From the NCBI GenBank assembly GCA_034231615.1, contig CM067318.1, positions 32,567,723 through 32,631,722 on the forward strand: DNA of 64,000 bases, written 5' to 3'. The notes below the pieces were generated by a model, which was not told where the DNA came from, did no database searches, and saw only the letters and a program-made list of their open reading frames with translations. Origin of the DNA: Meghimatium bilineatum (lineage: Eukaryota > Mollusca > Gastropoda > Stylommatophora > Philomycidae). Each line of letters begins with the position of its first letter. The stretch's first letter is position 1. This document shows positions 33,150-44,146 of the stretch, in pieces. Made by a program: the position numbers and the translations under genes.

Positions 33150-35610
33150 TATTGGAAATTAAGTTTATCCTACTATCACTACGTTCAGATTTTTATTTAC
33201 TAGAAACAGATTCTTGAAGAGATTCTTTCTTTTTAATTATATCAAATAACACGGGTCAGCTGTGTTAGAAAAAATTAATTTATTCATTGGATAATATCCG
33301 TGACAGAAGACACATGGCAATTACATAATACTGTGAATTAATTAATACGTCTATAGAAAATACCGTATGACCGCTGATCTATGTATAAATAAATCAAAGT
33401 CTTCACGCTCGACTGCATTTAGGGTTACCAAGCGTGTTTATTCGCTTGAAGGAAGCGAGACCAAGTGTGTTGAATTAAACACGTAACACACTCGTTGTAT
33501 TTGTAAACTGTTATAGAAACTGGGACATAGGCAAAACAGGGCGAAATATAAGTCAGTGTTATAAAACCAAGGCAATCTCGGTGAGACTTGGACACATCTT
33601 TGCACTCAATACATACAATTACAATACATATGTGCCATTAACATAAACAAATGTATATTTCCGCAATTTTAGTAAGCAATGTATCAAGTCAAAATATTTT
33701 GAGTTAACATTTAAAAAAAACTCAGTTGACACAGGTGGATGTTGTTATATTGTGAAATTGCGTTATTGTTGAAAGTAAATTTTCTCTAAAAATGAAGCTT
33801 TTTAAAACTAACAAATTGCAATTCCATTTTTTTCTCGTGAAAACTAAATTTATTTTCTTTTGTTAATTTAACGAAATTATAATTAGATAATTAAGATCTT
33901 TTAAATTACGAATTAAGAATTATGGCCATAAAAACTGTAAGAGACTATATTATTACTTTGTATTAAAATATTTATTCTTTCCAATAAATAACAGTATCAA
34001 AAATACGTTTAAGTGTAAGGGAGATAACCGTGTAAATACAAATAATACTAAAATTTAGATAATTTCATGACAAAAAAGTCGAGTGAAGCACTTTCTAAGC
34101 AGCTCTCCTATACCCCCGTAATCCTCTTTCGAGGCGGTATGACATAGCAGGCGCCGACATTCGAAAGCCACTCGGACGCTAAGTATAGCTCACCACTCAG
34201 CTGAGCACGTTTATGCTGTTAACATTCCGTACGACCGAAAACTTCACCCCGGTGACTTCGTCCTGTCTTAACATGTCATATGGGGAGGAACCAGCCTAGA
34301 TCCCAAGCGGTACTGTGACGAGCGAGCTGACTCGACACTGGCTGAACCTTGACCCCGCGGTGGAGTCTAAGACATGCGAACGGACTACTGACACTAGTTC
34401 CCATACAAAGTCAAGATCCAACTTTTGTAAAGTTCCGCGGGGAACTTGAACCTTATACGGACATTATCCCTTAACATCCAAAAGTTTATGTGCCACACTT
34501 TTGTTCACCATGTCAACAGTTAGGGAAGAATGTCGTGCATATTGCTTTCAAAAAAACGTTTTTATAAATAGTAGAACGGGGAAGAGTTATACAAAATCAC
34601 TCAAGATAAATGAGAGTTGTTTATTTAATTTATAATACCACATGATCAGATCAAAATATTTGTGTTCTTATGATTTATTAATACATTTTCACATATTAAT
34701 ACATTTCACATGTATTACATCCCCTTATCTGATAGTATCTGCGGGGTTATGACCCTTAATAAATAATGGAAATTTCCACTCTCTATAGCCCTGCTATCCT
34801 AGACAGAGCCTCAAAATATATTTCACAAAATTATTTTTCCATACAGAGCCTCAGTTTTTATCCTATTTTTGCATTGCAATCACGTTTTTATCTTTTTAAA
34901 ACGTCAAGTTCCAAAAAGAGTCATGTTTTTATGTTGTGAGTTTAATTCAAGTACAATTAGTTTTCGCAAAAACAAAACACTTGACATTTGTTTGGACAAC
35001 ATTCAATCATGACTATTACATTTTTGTTTGTAAACGTTTTATGAGATTGTCTTTTGCTAGGTCATATCGACTTACTGTACCGTGTCTCTCGCCAAATACA
35101 GTCACGTGAACTCATTCTTCTAAATGACTTTACTTGACGTTGATTTATCATTGGCTGTCGACACAATGTATACAAACGTGACCAATGAAAATCACTGTAA
35201 TGGTTAAATAATGTGACTTCAGATGGATTATTTTCAAATAGTCCACACAACTAATTGAGAGACAAGATTATACAGTGTAGTAAACAATGTGTAATGGGGA
35301 ATTTTTGATACCACACCGGTATATTCCGGTCATTTCTATTTGTACTGTGTCTTTCAGCAGACATGGGTTACATGCGAACTGTTGCATTCTTTATCTTTAT
35401 AATAACTAATGAAACCAGTATTCTGGTTTTCGCACTTTTCTTTTATTAATATATGAAATGCAAGTTGATTGGGAAAATTAGCAGTATGTTGCCCTGAATG
35501 ATTGATGCACAAAATAACCATCTTTTAATACGTATTGTGTTTAGACAAGTGCTACCAACTCGTTCCGTCAAAAAACACTAGACAACACACATTGTTTTTA
35601 AAAAGTCACA
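33150..35610. other. Gene-free stretch with a GC-rich island at 34081-34500
   Basis: Mostly very AT-rich. Bases 34081-34500 stand out by GC content and frequent CpG, but no open frame, rRNA or tRNA is recognised in them. Flanks are ordinary AT-rich DNA. Confidence 0.45.
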
Positions 35611-35617
35611 CACCATT

Positions 35618-35872
35618 TTTTTTTAAAGCCTCGAGAGGTGAACAAAGAATAGCAATACTGTTTGCCTTCCATGTATTTTTTAAGAAGCGACTAAGGAGGT
35701 TATATGGTGGGGTTGTCCGTCCCATCCTATATAAGGTCAAAATGATCCAGTGCCATTTTAAAGTCGGATGTGTTAGGTCAAAAGCGAAGATCTTGCATCA
35801 ATGTTGTGAACCATGGCAAAACGCATTATAAACTACATCCTGCTAATCTGCAGGAGTTTGAGAACACACGCA
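35618..35872 (+). mobile_element. SINE-A copy 5, diverged
   Basis: Recognisable by 'gaacaaagaatagcaatact', 'gcgactaaggaggttat', 'aagtcggatgtgtta' and 'ctacatcctgctaatctgca'. The first part of the head is replaced or mutated and the tail is short, so it is older than copies 1-4. Confidence 0.82.
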
Positions 35873-35879
35873 GAAATTT

Positions 35880-36310
35880 AATTATCCAGAGTGAGAACTA
35901 AGATGGAAAGCATCTATGTCTTGTTGACCAGATCTCAATGTCTTTTTATCTCTTGTTACCAGGATTGATCACATCGTCCGTAATATCACTCCCTTAATAT
36001 CCACGTGTGCTTCACTTCTTTCTCTGCCACTTTTATCATCCCTTGCCTCCCATTTCGTCATATGTGTGTTTCTATTCATTGTTAGTCAGCTATCGTTTGT
36101 CCTGATGATGGTTTCTTATTCAAAACGTCGTATGCCTTTGCTTCTATTCGCTAGTATATCGTGTGTATACATATTGACAACATTTGTATATAAATCCGTT
36201 TTTCCTTATATTGCAATGTGTTGCCCCAGCCCTCGTATTTCCAGCCAATGTGTTGTTCCCGGCACTAGAGATTAATTCCTATAGACCAGAAAAAAGCTTG
36301 TCATCTTTCG
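35880..36310. other. Unexplained stretch
   Basis: No gene. It contains 'cctgatgatggtttcttatt' followed by CAAAACGTCG (36101-36131), which resembles the core of hammerhead-bearing Penelope pseudo-LTRs. Confidence 0.3.
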
Positions 36311-36681
36311 TCAAGGATTACTACTATAGTATATCTTATGCGTCGCATAATTCTTTTCTCCTTCTTCCTTGTTTTCCAGCAGGTCAGATTCTGATATGGA
36401 TTCCATCAAAGAACTGAACTGTTCAAAGAAAAGCTCCAGTGCAGCAGTTAAACAGTGCAGTAGAGCTTTCCGCCAGAGCTGTTTCAGATAGCCATCGTTT
36501 TCCCCTTGTGCTGTGATATAGTGGGCAGTTTTGTAAAAGAATGGAAGCATTTCAAAAACTTATTTTGATGTCGCAGATCTGGAATAATCTGTGCCACAGT
36601 TTCATTTTTGGGTGCAATTATCCCCCTCCCTTCAAATATATAGCCCCAAACGTGGACCTAATTACATTTTGAGAACCACTG
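36311..36681 (-). mobile_element. Possible hAT element end with an open frame
   Basis: On the - strand a terminus CAGTGGTTCTCAAAATGTAA (36681-36662) matches the hAT consensus end. About 130 bases inside it begins a 79-codon frame (36550-36311) with KTAHYITAQGENDGYLKQLW and LLHCLTAALELFFEQFSSLM. I do not recognise the protein. The other end and target duplication were not found. Confidence 0.4.
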
Positions 36682-36699
36682 ATCTTTATCTGCTTTATC

Positions 36700-36965
36700 T
36701 TCTTATGTGTTCGTCCTCAAACTCCTGTATGTTATCAGGATGTAATCCGGAGAATGGTATGTGGTATGTCATGATTTACATCGTGGTTGCGATATCTGCG
36801 CCTTTCGATCTGACACACCCTATTCAGCATGATTTCTGGATAGCATGATCCTCTATTGAATAGGAGAGCCAAATCAACCCCCCAAAACCTTCTTAGTCAC
36901 ATTTTACGATGTGCATGGTAGGCAACAATAACAGTACCACTAACTTTGCTCCTTTTTCCACACCA
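36700..36965 (-). mobile_element. SINE-A copy 6, diverged
   Basis: Matches SINE-A on the - strand across its length (36705 'ttcttatgtgttcgtcctca', 36728 'atgttatcaggatgtaatcc', 36795 'tctgcgcctttcgatctgac'), with many substitutions. The head is degraded. No target duplication is seen. Confidence 0.82.
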
Positions 36966-37800
36966 CATTGGCATCACTGATCTAAACCCCATTCACTGAT
37001 CTAAACCACATATCACAGTACACACTACGCATTGTTTGTGTTTGTTTTTTTTACTAGTCCTAATGTTGACATCTTAAGAGCAATCTTACTTTCGTGAACT
37101 GAGCTCACGAGATAGAAATAGGGCTCTGTTTACTGGAAGAAAACTTGACTATTGTGTCTTAGATAGTCACACTGACTAAACATAATGCTTCATTAATAAA
37201 ATATAATTTAGTCACTGTAAACAGAGAACTTCCCACTTTATAGAAGTCCACTTTATAGAAGGTGGTTTTACGTTTGCAATGAAGGGGAGATAATATGTAC
37301 ACTTGTGAACAGATTTATTTTAATTAATTATTGTGTCAAATCAAAGTTGAAAAATCTATTCCTGATGTACTTTCACTTTAAACTTGCATTTACCAATTAG
37401 TGTGTTCTTTTTAAAATTGTATGTATCTGTCTAAAATATTTTTTAAAAATATTGTGAAACTCTTACACTTAGACCAACACACTAAGTGTTTCCTATATAC
37501 AAAATCGTGAAATTTTGAATTGATTTATTTATATGATATATTTCTGCGGATAATCCCACGCAGAGAATTAGGCAAAGGCCAGAGATCCCATACGATGCAG
37601 AGAGTGTGGCTACAGAATCATGTACAAGAAGAGAACAAGACGATTGATTATATTTGATGGCAGATAACAGCAGTCAAATTGTTCGCCCTTGTCTAGTATT
37701 GTTTGTTCGAGAATGGTGTTTGCATGTTTTTAAGAGAGATAGAAATAAAGACATGTATTTCTGACTGAAAAATATACTGTTTCATTGTTACTGTTACTCT
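36966..37800. other. Gene-free stretch
   Basis: AT-rich; no recognisable gene or element. Confidence 0.35.
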
Positions 37801-37804
37801 CCAG

Positions 37805-38140
37805 GCACTCACCTTACATCACAGAATTAAGAAAGGGTAACGTATTTTATGACAGACTATACTGAGACTTTCAACAACCTTCACATTCCAGGTGTCACGT
37901 CAAACGTTAGGGAAATAGCCTTTAGGATATTATTCAACATGACGCCCATTATAGGGAAACAAGCACACAGACTAGAGCAGACGCCAAAATGTAAACTTTG
38001 CAGAAGAAACACCCCAGAAACAGAAGACCACATCTTTTACACATGCAATACAATCACTCCTACCAGAAACAGATTAAGAGACACAACACGGACATTTACA
38101 AAGCTATCATGTTGGACGTACTTCATCAGACGATAGAAGG
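37805..38140 (+). mobile_element. LINE C-terminal zinc-binding fragment
   Basis: The frame 37849-38136 reads SNVREIAFRILFNMTPIIGK, then KCKLCRRNTPETEDHIFYTC. This is the zf-RVT-like end found after the RT in L2/CR1/I-type LINEs (REIAFR..., C.LC...ET..H.F..C). It is intact over about 95 codons but isolated. Confidence 0.7.
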
Positions 38141-38183
38141 TGGTACTGCTAGTAGAACATAATTGAAAATAATTCTCACGTGC

Positions 38184-38950
38184 AAGACAGGTAATGAAGT
38201 CCTACTGGACGACGACTAACACACTATCACTGACGGATGTTAACATGAATAAATATGGTACATATAACAAAACAAAACACATAATATAATCATACAAATT
38301 ACAATACACAGGACAAAGTCGACGTTTCGGACCAATAGGCCTTTTTCAAGATACACACATAACATACAAACATAAAAATACCACAAGTAGAAATGAATGC
38401 GTGTCGGAGTGAAATATGGTAGTGAAATATGATGCCGGAAGGATACGAACATGAAGTACACAAAGACGATAATACAGGTAGAACGAGAGGAACAAAACGA
38501 TGACGTAAATGGCGGCACAAAATGAATAAAAACAACAAAGACCAATCCGACCGAGAACTAAGCGAAAGAGTGGTCGGAATTGAGTCCAAATGGCATGATG
38601 GTACCCAACTCGAAAATGAGACGATTTTCTAGGGCGTACCTGGATCTATCATCTGTGGTGCAGGATCGCCTGTATTATCGTCTTTGTGTACTTCCTGTTC
38701 GCATCCTTCCGGAATCATATTTCACTCGGACACGCATTCATTTCTACTTGTGGTATTTTTATGTTTGTATGTTATGTGTGTATCTTGAAAAAGGCCTATT
38801 GGTCCGAAACGCCGACTTTGTCCTGTGTATTGTAATTTGTATGATTATATTCTGTGTTTTGTTTTGTTGTATGTACCATATTTATTCATGTTAATATCCG
38901 TCAGTGATAGTGTGTTAGTCGTCATCCAGCAGGACTTCATTACCTGTCTT
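38184..38950. mobile_element. Inverted pair of Penelope-like element 3' regions
   Basis: Arms 38184-38478 and 38669-38950 are near-perfect inverted repeats separated by 190 bases. The left arm holds an extra 13 bases near 38412. The left copy, read on the - strand, starts with coding sequence for a GIY-YIG-type C-terminus and runs into its 3' UTR. The right copy on the + strand has the UTR only. Each UTR carries TTGAAAAAGGCC-TATT-GGTCCGAAAC, which resembles stem II and the GAAA box of a hammerhead ribozyme. Penelope-like elements often insert as inverted or tandem partial copies with such ribozymes. Confidence 0.65.
38558..38668 (-). pseudogene. C-terminal end of a Penelope-like protein
   Basis: The - strand frame reads RSRYALENRLIFELGTIMPF then GLNSDHSFA and a TAG at 38560-38558. 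An E..LI..LGT..P.GLN ending is typical of Penelope-like proteins with a C-terminal GIY-YIG endonuclease. The upstream catalytic parts are absent, cut off by the inverted copy at 38669. Confidence 0.55.
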
Positions 38951-39149
38951 CCACGTTGCCTCAGACAACAGATGTACACAACAAACTTATCATCTTGCTT
39001 TCCCAATACAGATACCTGATCTGGTCTTGTCGGATACGGGCAGTGTTTCACAATACAATATTTCATCCACATACAGTTTTACACATATTCAATCAGATGA
39101 CACATCACATAATATGAGCATGTACAGAAATACGCAAATTATCACGGAT

Positions 39150-39655
39150 TTATTTTCATCAATATATTTTTTTTATCATCCATGTATCACTCACTTCACA
39201 AAATTGTAAAGGTCCACCATTCCACATTTCAATTCACGGGCAAAACTTCATCACATTACATATGTCTATTGTCGTTACTTTTATAAATTTTTCACGTAAA
39301 TTGTGTATATAAAATGATTTACTAAGTATCTCCGCGAGGAGACACAATCTAAGACCAAATGTTTCAAATGAACTATATTTCCAAAAATACTTTGAATGTT
39401 TTTATTATCTCCAATGTTATAAACTTTTGCTACTACACGTACTATACCACGACTTTTTGTTTGCTTTTACTATGAACATGTATGGATATATGTAAACAAT
39501 TATTCCTTTGTTGCTGTTTTTTTTTCATCAATTAATTTTGTTGTCATCCATGTATCACCAATTTCACAAAATTGTAAAGGCCCATCATTCCACATTTCAA
39601 CTCGCGGGCAAAATTTCATTACATTACATGTCTATTGTTGTTACTTTTATATTCT
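39150..39655. repeat. Direct repeat, about 135 bp, 370 bp apart
   Basis: 39150-39285 and 39520-39655 share 'catccatgtatcac', 'ttcacaaaattgtaaagg', 'attccacatttcaa', 'cgggcaaaa.ttcat' and 'tgtctattg'. Origin unknown; possibly flanks of the Penelope-like insertion or part of an unrecognised element. Confidence 0.8.
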
Positions 39656-39809
39656 ATACTGTAATCGTTACAAATATGTTGTATATACATATAATATATT
39701 ATCATATATATGTAAATAAATATGTATAGGTATGTACAATGTTATTGGGGAAAAAAACCAACCACATGAAAGCCAGCTCCCACTATGCGCATATATGTAC
39801 ATGTACACA

Positions 39810-39812
39810 CAC

Positions 39813-39844
<32 letters not shown>

Positions 39845-39905
39845 GCGTGTATGTGTGCACGTGTGTGGGTATGTATGTATATATGCGATGTATGTATGTG
39901 TATGT
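39810..39905. repeat. GT/TA microsatellite region
   Basis: A (GT)n run at about 39813-39833, a short TA run, then TATG- and GTGTATG-rich sequence. The long frames on both strands here are translated simple repeats, not genes. Confidence 0.9.
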
Positions 39906-40131
39906 AAATGCATTTTTTGCTTGGATAGTATGCGTGTAAGGATGAAACAAATCAAAAAATCTTTACATATTATATTTATCATTTACACTCTCATCACAAA
40001 TGTTCATGAATGTTGTATAATCCATCTCATACAAAAATGCACATTTCAAATATATTTGGTTTTGTAAATGTTTTTTGTTGCAAATAAAGAAATTTTTTTT
40101 GTTTTAAAGTTACAGTTACTCTTACTAATTC

Positions 40132-40172
40132 TTGAGACTAACGGGAATTGAAATAGTCCGTTACTCTTACTG
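40132..40172 (-). mobile_element. SINE-C end fragment
   Basis: 'ttcttgagactaacgggaat' and 'agtccgtt' match the 3' end of SINE-C (47480-47510). Only about 40 bases remain. Confidence 0.6.
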
Positions 40173-40189
40173 TAATTACTGTTACTCAT

Positions 40190-40625
40190 TGGAGCACCTG
40201 CCATCGGATGTTAAAATGCTGCCAAGATACTTGACTTTAGCCCCATGATTAAATGTTGAATCATAGATAGTAATGCTGCATTTTGGCTGTGTGCATATTC
40301 TTGAAACAACTATTACTTCTGGTTTCTTCTTGTTTAGACAGAGCTTTGTTTTTACTTTTTTTTACTACCATGTCTAACAAGCTTTAAATTTATTGTTCTC
40401 TCCCTGTAATCAGAACTGTATCGTCAGCAAATCTTAGATTATTTAGATTTTGTAACCTCCAACTGCTATTCCTAGCATGTTTTCTACGTTTCACATAATA
40501 TCCTCTGTATACAGAAAGAACAGATCTGGTGACATTACACATCCTTGTCTGATGCCCATCTCTATCTTTTGAAATTCTCCTACAACCCTCAACCGTCGAC
40601 ACCGCTGTTTGATCAACATATCTGT
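40190..40625 (-). mobile_element. RTE-like LINE RT-core fragment
   Basis: On the - strand this reads GCRRISKDRDGHQTRMCNVT in a shifted frame for the R.GC..SP.LF motif, then NLRFADDTVLITGREQ, then a remnant of VKYLGS. FADD is the RT catalytic motif. The open frame covers 40602-40390. It abuts a + strand fragment of a different RTE-like family at about 40650. Confidence 0.7.
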
Positions 40626-40649
40626 CATCTTATTTTTGCATACAGTCAA

Positions 40650-41510
40650 GTGACGTAGAATTTATATGCGTATTCCTATACAACTTCTGATTTATGAAAC
40701 AACAGATAATGAACAACGTAAAAATAAATTCAATAAACTGCTTTTCGCTGACGATAAATACATCATGTATGATGATGAAGAAAAACTGCAAACTCACATC
40801 AACTCACTATCAAGAATATGCAATAAATACAACAAGCGGATCAATAGACAAAAGGCAGAAACTAAGCAAATAACGAGATCAACAGAGCATTTAAACTTTC
40901 AAATAGAGAACACAAAAATAATACAAGTCAAAGAGTTCAAGTACCTACGAAGTATCTTCACAGAAGACGGACGAGTCAATTGAGAGATAGAAACAAGATG
41001 TCAAAATGAAAATATTGTGATATACCAGATCACTTTTGCTAAAGCACCCAAAAAACAACATGGAAGTAAAGAAACACATAAGTAAGAGCATTTTTGTGTC
41101 AACATTATGCCACCAATGTCAGACTTGATAACTAACACCTACACATAAGAGAAAGATCGAAACTTGCGAAATGTCTGCGTAAGGCTATTTGAGTCACAAG
41201 ATTCGACAAGGTGTTCAATTAGAACATCAGACGGATACTAAGTATAACATAGTGCATCAAGTATATAGAGAAACAACAGATAAAATTGTTTGGACGTCTT
41301 ATGAGGATGAACGGTCCCATAAGAGCTTATAACAAGATTTAAATAATGATACAACGCCGAGGGCAGACCTAGGAAAAGATAGATAGACAACATCAAGACC
41401 ATCCTGAATAAACATGACTGCACTACAACCATAGCAACACACCTGGCTCTGGAACACAGACTACATCTTCTGTACAAACCTCAACGCTCAGTGGCAAGTG
41501 TGGACGCTAT
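40650..41510 (+). mobile_element. RTE-C copy, decayed
   Basis: The + strand frame 40666-40983 reads NKLLFADDKYIMYDDEEKLQ, then TEHLNFQIENTKI, then VKEFKYLRSIFTEDG. It includes the ADD catalytic motif and the YLGS-like motif. Downstream, in other frames, are KCLRKAI and IEKQQIKLFGRLMRM and a basic tail. Same type as 5469-6185. Confidence 0.72.
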
Positions 41511-41519
41511 GACAATAGA

Positions 41520-42000
41520 TAATTCTTATAAAAACCTCCGTATTAGTAATAGTTATTGAAATTTAAACCCCCTCCCTCCATTGTCCAAACTATTTTATCT
41601 GTTGTTTCTATATATATTTTCTATGCATGATGTTTTATCTATTATCTTTTTGATGTTCTCATTGCACATTTTGGCTGAGTCTGGTGATTCCAATGGCCTT
41701 CTTAAGGCATTGCATTTTGCAAGTTTTGATCTTAACTAAATCAAAAATCCTGTACACCATTCAACATAACTGCAGAATGTTCACTGGGCTCAATAATTAC
41801 ATACTTTGGTTATACATTGTTCACTTTCTCCACCTTGGATTCACTGGACATTTATGGATCACATTTATGGATTTAGAAGTTATTCATCTGACATTGGACT
41901 ATTCAACAATCTCAAAAACATTAATCTATTGTTTCTTTTGAACTCTGTGCTCGCTTTTATTGCGGCGTTCTTTGCCAGAGAAACTTCTACCATTTATTCA
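41520..42000. other. Gene-free stretch
   Basis: No gene recognised. An 85-codon frame at 41684-41941 is hydrophobic, with no motif. Confidence 0.3.
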
Positions 42001-42001
42001 T

Positions 42002-42112
42002 TTTAACACAGGTGGGAGAATTGTAAGGAATATAATTTTAACACAGGTGGGAGAGTTGTAAGGAATATAATTTTAACACAGGTGGGAGAGTTGTAAAGGA
42101 ATATAATTTTAA
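42002..42112. repeat. Tandem repeat, unit 37-38 bp, three units
   Basis: Three nearly identical units of 'attttaacacaggtggga' plus 'gagttgtaaggaatataa'. Differences are one A/G change and one inserted A. Confidence 0.93.
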
Positions 42113-42769
42113 CAGTGTGTTGTCTAGTATTATTATGTATAAGGATTAGTCATGGTCGCTGTAATTGATTGAATAATGAATGATAAGTTTGGGGTTTCTG
42201 TAACGTGATACACATGCCAAATTATCACTTTCATTTATTCCAAAGACAGCAAGTGAGAAAAGGAAGCGTGGATGTTAGAGTGTGAGGTCTATGGCACCAT
42301 CTTTTCCTTAGGTGGTATGCTAGTCATGTTAAGCACCTGCGATTCAAAGTACACAAATTGAGTAAACTGTAGCTTATAGGTACACCATATATATTGTTAG
42401 TTTCTTTGCCATTCCTGCAATACGAAAGTTATGAATATATTTGTGAATATATAGTATATTCACACTTTACTGAAATAATCACCATTCTTCAATTTTTATT
42501 TTTTTAAATAAAGAAAGTATCTTATGGCGAGGTATGCGCCTTTCAGTCACAACGGCGGGTGGGGGGGGGGGGGGTTACTGTTACAGATAATCCAGCCACC
42601 ATTTTTCCAATATTAACATTGTGATGACAAAAACGTATTGAATATATAACTCGGTGGTTATGGTTCTGCACCACTCCCTTAAATACATAAGCCTATTCTC
42701 AAACTCGGGGTGGCTGGATTACCAGAATTCTATTATTATTTTATGGTTAAAAAAACTATGATATAAACC
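42113..42769. other. Gene-free stretch
   Basis: AT-rich, with a poly-G tract at about 42557-42574. No gene recognised. Confidence 0.35.
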
Positions 42770-42776
42770 AAATTGG

Positions 42777-43049
42777 CGTTTGTGTGTTGCAAGAGGACAT
42801 AAAAGGGGGGGGGGGTAAAGAATTGCGACATTATTACCTGCCAATTATGTTGTAAGAGGCGACTAAGCAGGTCTTGGGCTACCATTTGTTGTTTCATCCC
42901 CAAAAAAGGTCAAAGCAGTAGGATGTGTCAGACCGAAAAGCGCAGATATCGCAGCTAAGACATAAGATATGACACAATGCACTTCGTTCTCTGAACTACA
43001 TAATGCTAATATTTAGGAGTCCGAGAACGAACGCAGAAGAAGAGAAGAG
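42777..43049 (+). mobile_element. SINE-A copy 7
   Basis: Diverged but near complete: 'gcgactaagcagg', 'gcagatatcgcagc', 'gaacgaacgcagaagaag'. The 7-bp repeat AAATTGG at 42770-42776 and 43050-43056 may be its target duplication. A poly-G run expands the head. Confidence 0.85.
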
Positions 43050-43059
43050 AAATTGGACC

Positions 43060-43780
43060 ATGTCCGCGTTTGAAAGAAGCGCGATTCACCATAATAGCAT
43101 TTTAAATCAAATTATTTGTAATAGTACCATAGTTTGTGGTACCAACAAGGGTTAAGCAATAACGAAACATGAAGGTGACAAAATAGAGATTTATTACATA
43201 AACATATTGTGATAAAAATTATTCCCTGATGACACACACATAAATATACGTTTACACAAGGGACTGCTTGACCATCATGTAATAATGAATACATACATAT
43301 CTGTGTATGTGTGTGTGTTTGTCCATCACAAGTGATGATGACCATTTTTACATCCACTTTTGAAAATTCAGTTAGAATTATGACCATGTCTAATAGTTCG
43401 TAGATGTCTAATGAGCCCTATACGATTAGTAAATGTTCTTGGGCAGTTCGAGCATGGAATGACCACAGCAGACGGATTTTGATATATGCGTGACTTTCTA
43501 GCTACTCTCCGCTGTTGGGCTGCAACATTTCTCCTATTTTCACAAGATGATGCTCTCTTTTTGACTGTAGAGCGTCATATATATATATATATATATATAC
43601 ATACATACAGTGGTTTTTTTCTAGGAAAAAGGTGGGTATACGGAGTTTACAGAAGTGGATGGTCATGCCTTACATGTTACTTCACTTACACACAAAGATG
43701 CATATGAGACAACCTTACATGTTACTTTAGTTACACAACTGAATGGGACCTTTGCTTTTATTTGAAACATTGATGTCAAG
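43060..43780. other. Gene-free stretch
   Basis: No gene. A short TA run lies at 43577-43599. A segment CAGTGGTTTTTTTCTAGG at 43608-43625 looks like an element terminus, but I cannot assign it. Confidence 0.3.
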
Positions 43781-43782
43781 AC

Positions 43783-44143
43783 ATGGCCCATCGAGGCCAA
43801 CTCCTTGACGTAGAGATGGGACCTAGTCCAGCCAACAGAGGCTGGAAACTAAGATTGGTCGGGACAGCCCAATATCGAGCAGGGTCACAATCCTGACCAA
43901 GCAAGCACAGGTGCTGAAGTCAGAGATGCCAGGCCGAGAGGCGCAACAGCAACATGGTATCATGCAACCCGAATAGTTGACACTAAACCAGTTAAGGGAA
44001 GAACACTGGTCCACAGAGATGGATATCCACAGAAAGATGTATAGGAGCACTGAGGAGCTTTCAAATACAGCAGCATTTATTAAGAAAACAGGACTTACTG
44101 TATAGACATGTCAAACTGCGAACGAGAAGAAGAGGCATGGGTA
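43783..44143 (+). mobile_element. LINE-III deletion derivative (5' UTR fused to 3' end)
   Basis: The first about 190 bases match the LINE 5' UTR, aligning with the complement of 58540-58370 ('cccatcgaggcca', 'agaggctggaaactaaga', 'tgctgaagtcagagatgcca', 'ggccgagaggcgca'). From about 43975 the sequence matches the last about 170 bases of LINE-III ('ccagttaagggaagaac', 'gaggagctttcaaatacagc', 'gacatgtcaaactgcgaacg' plus GAGAAGAAGA). The entire coding region is missing. A target duplication is not certain. It is built like RIME of trypanosomes. Confidence 0.8.
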
Positions 44144-44146
44144 TTT

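Noticed and set aside
39668-40067. Overlapping 66- to 111-codon frames on both strands
   Set aside because: They arise from GT/TA/ATGT simple repeats; composition is His/Thr/Tyr or Val/Cys repeats with no domain.
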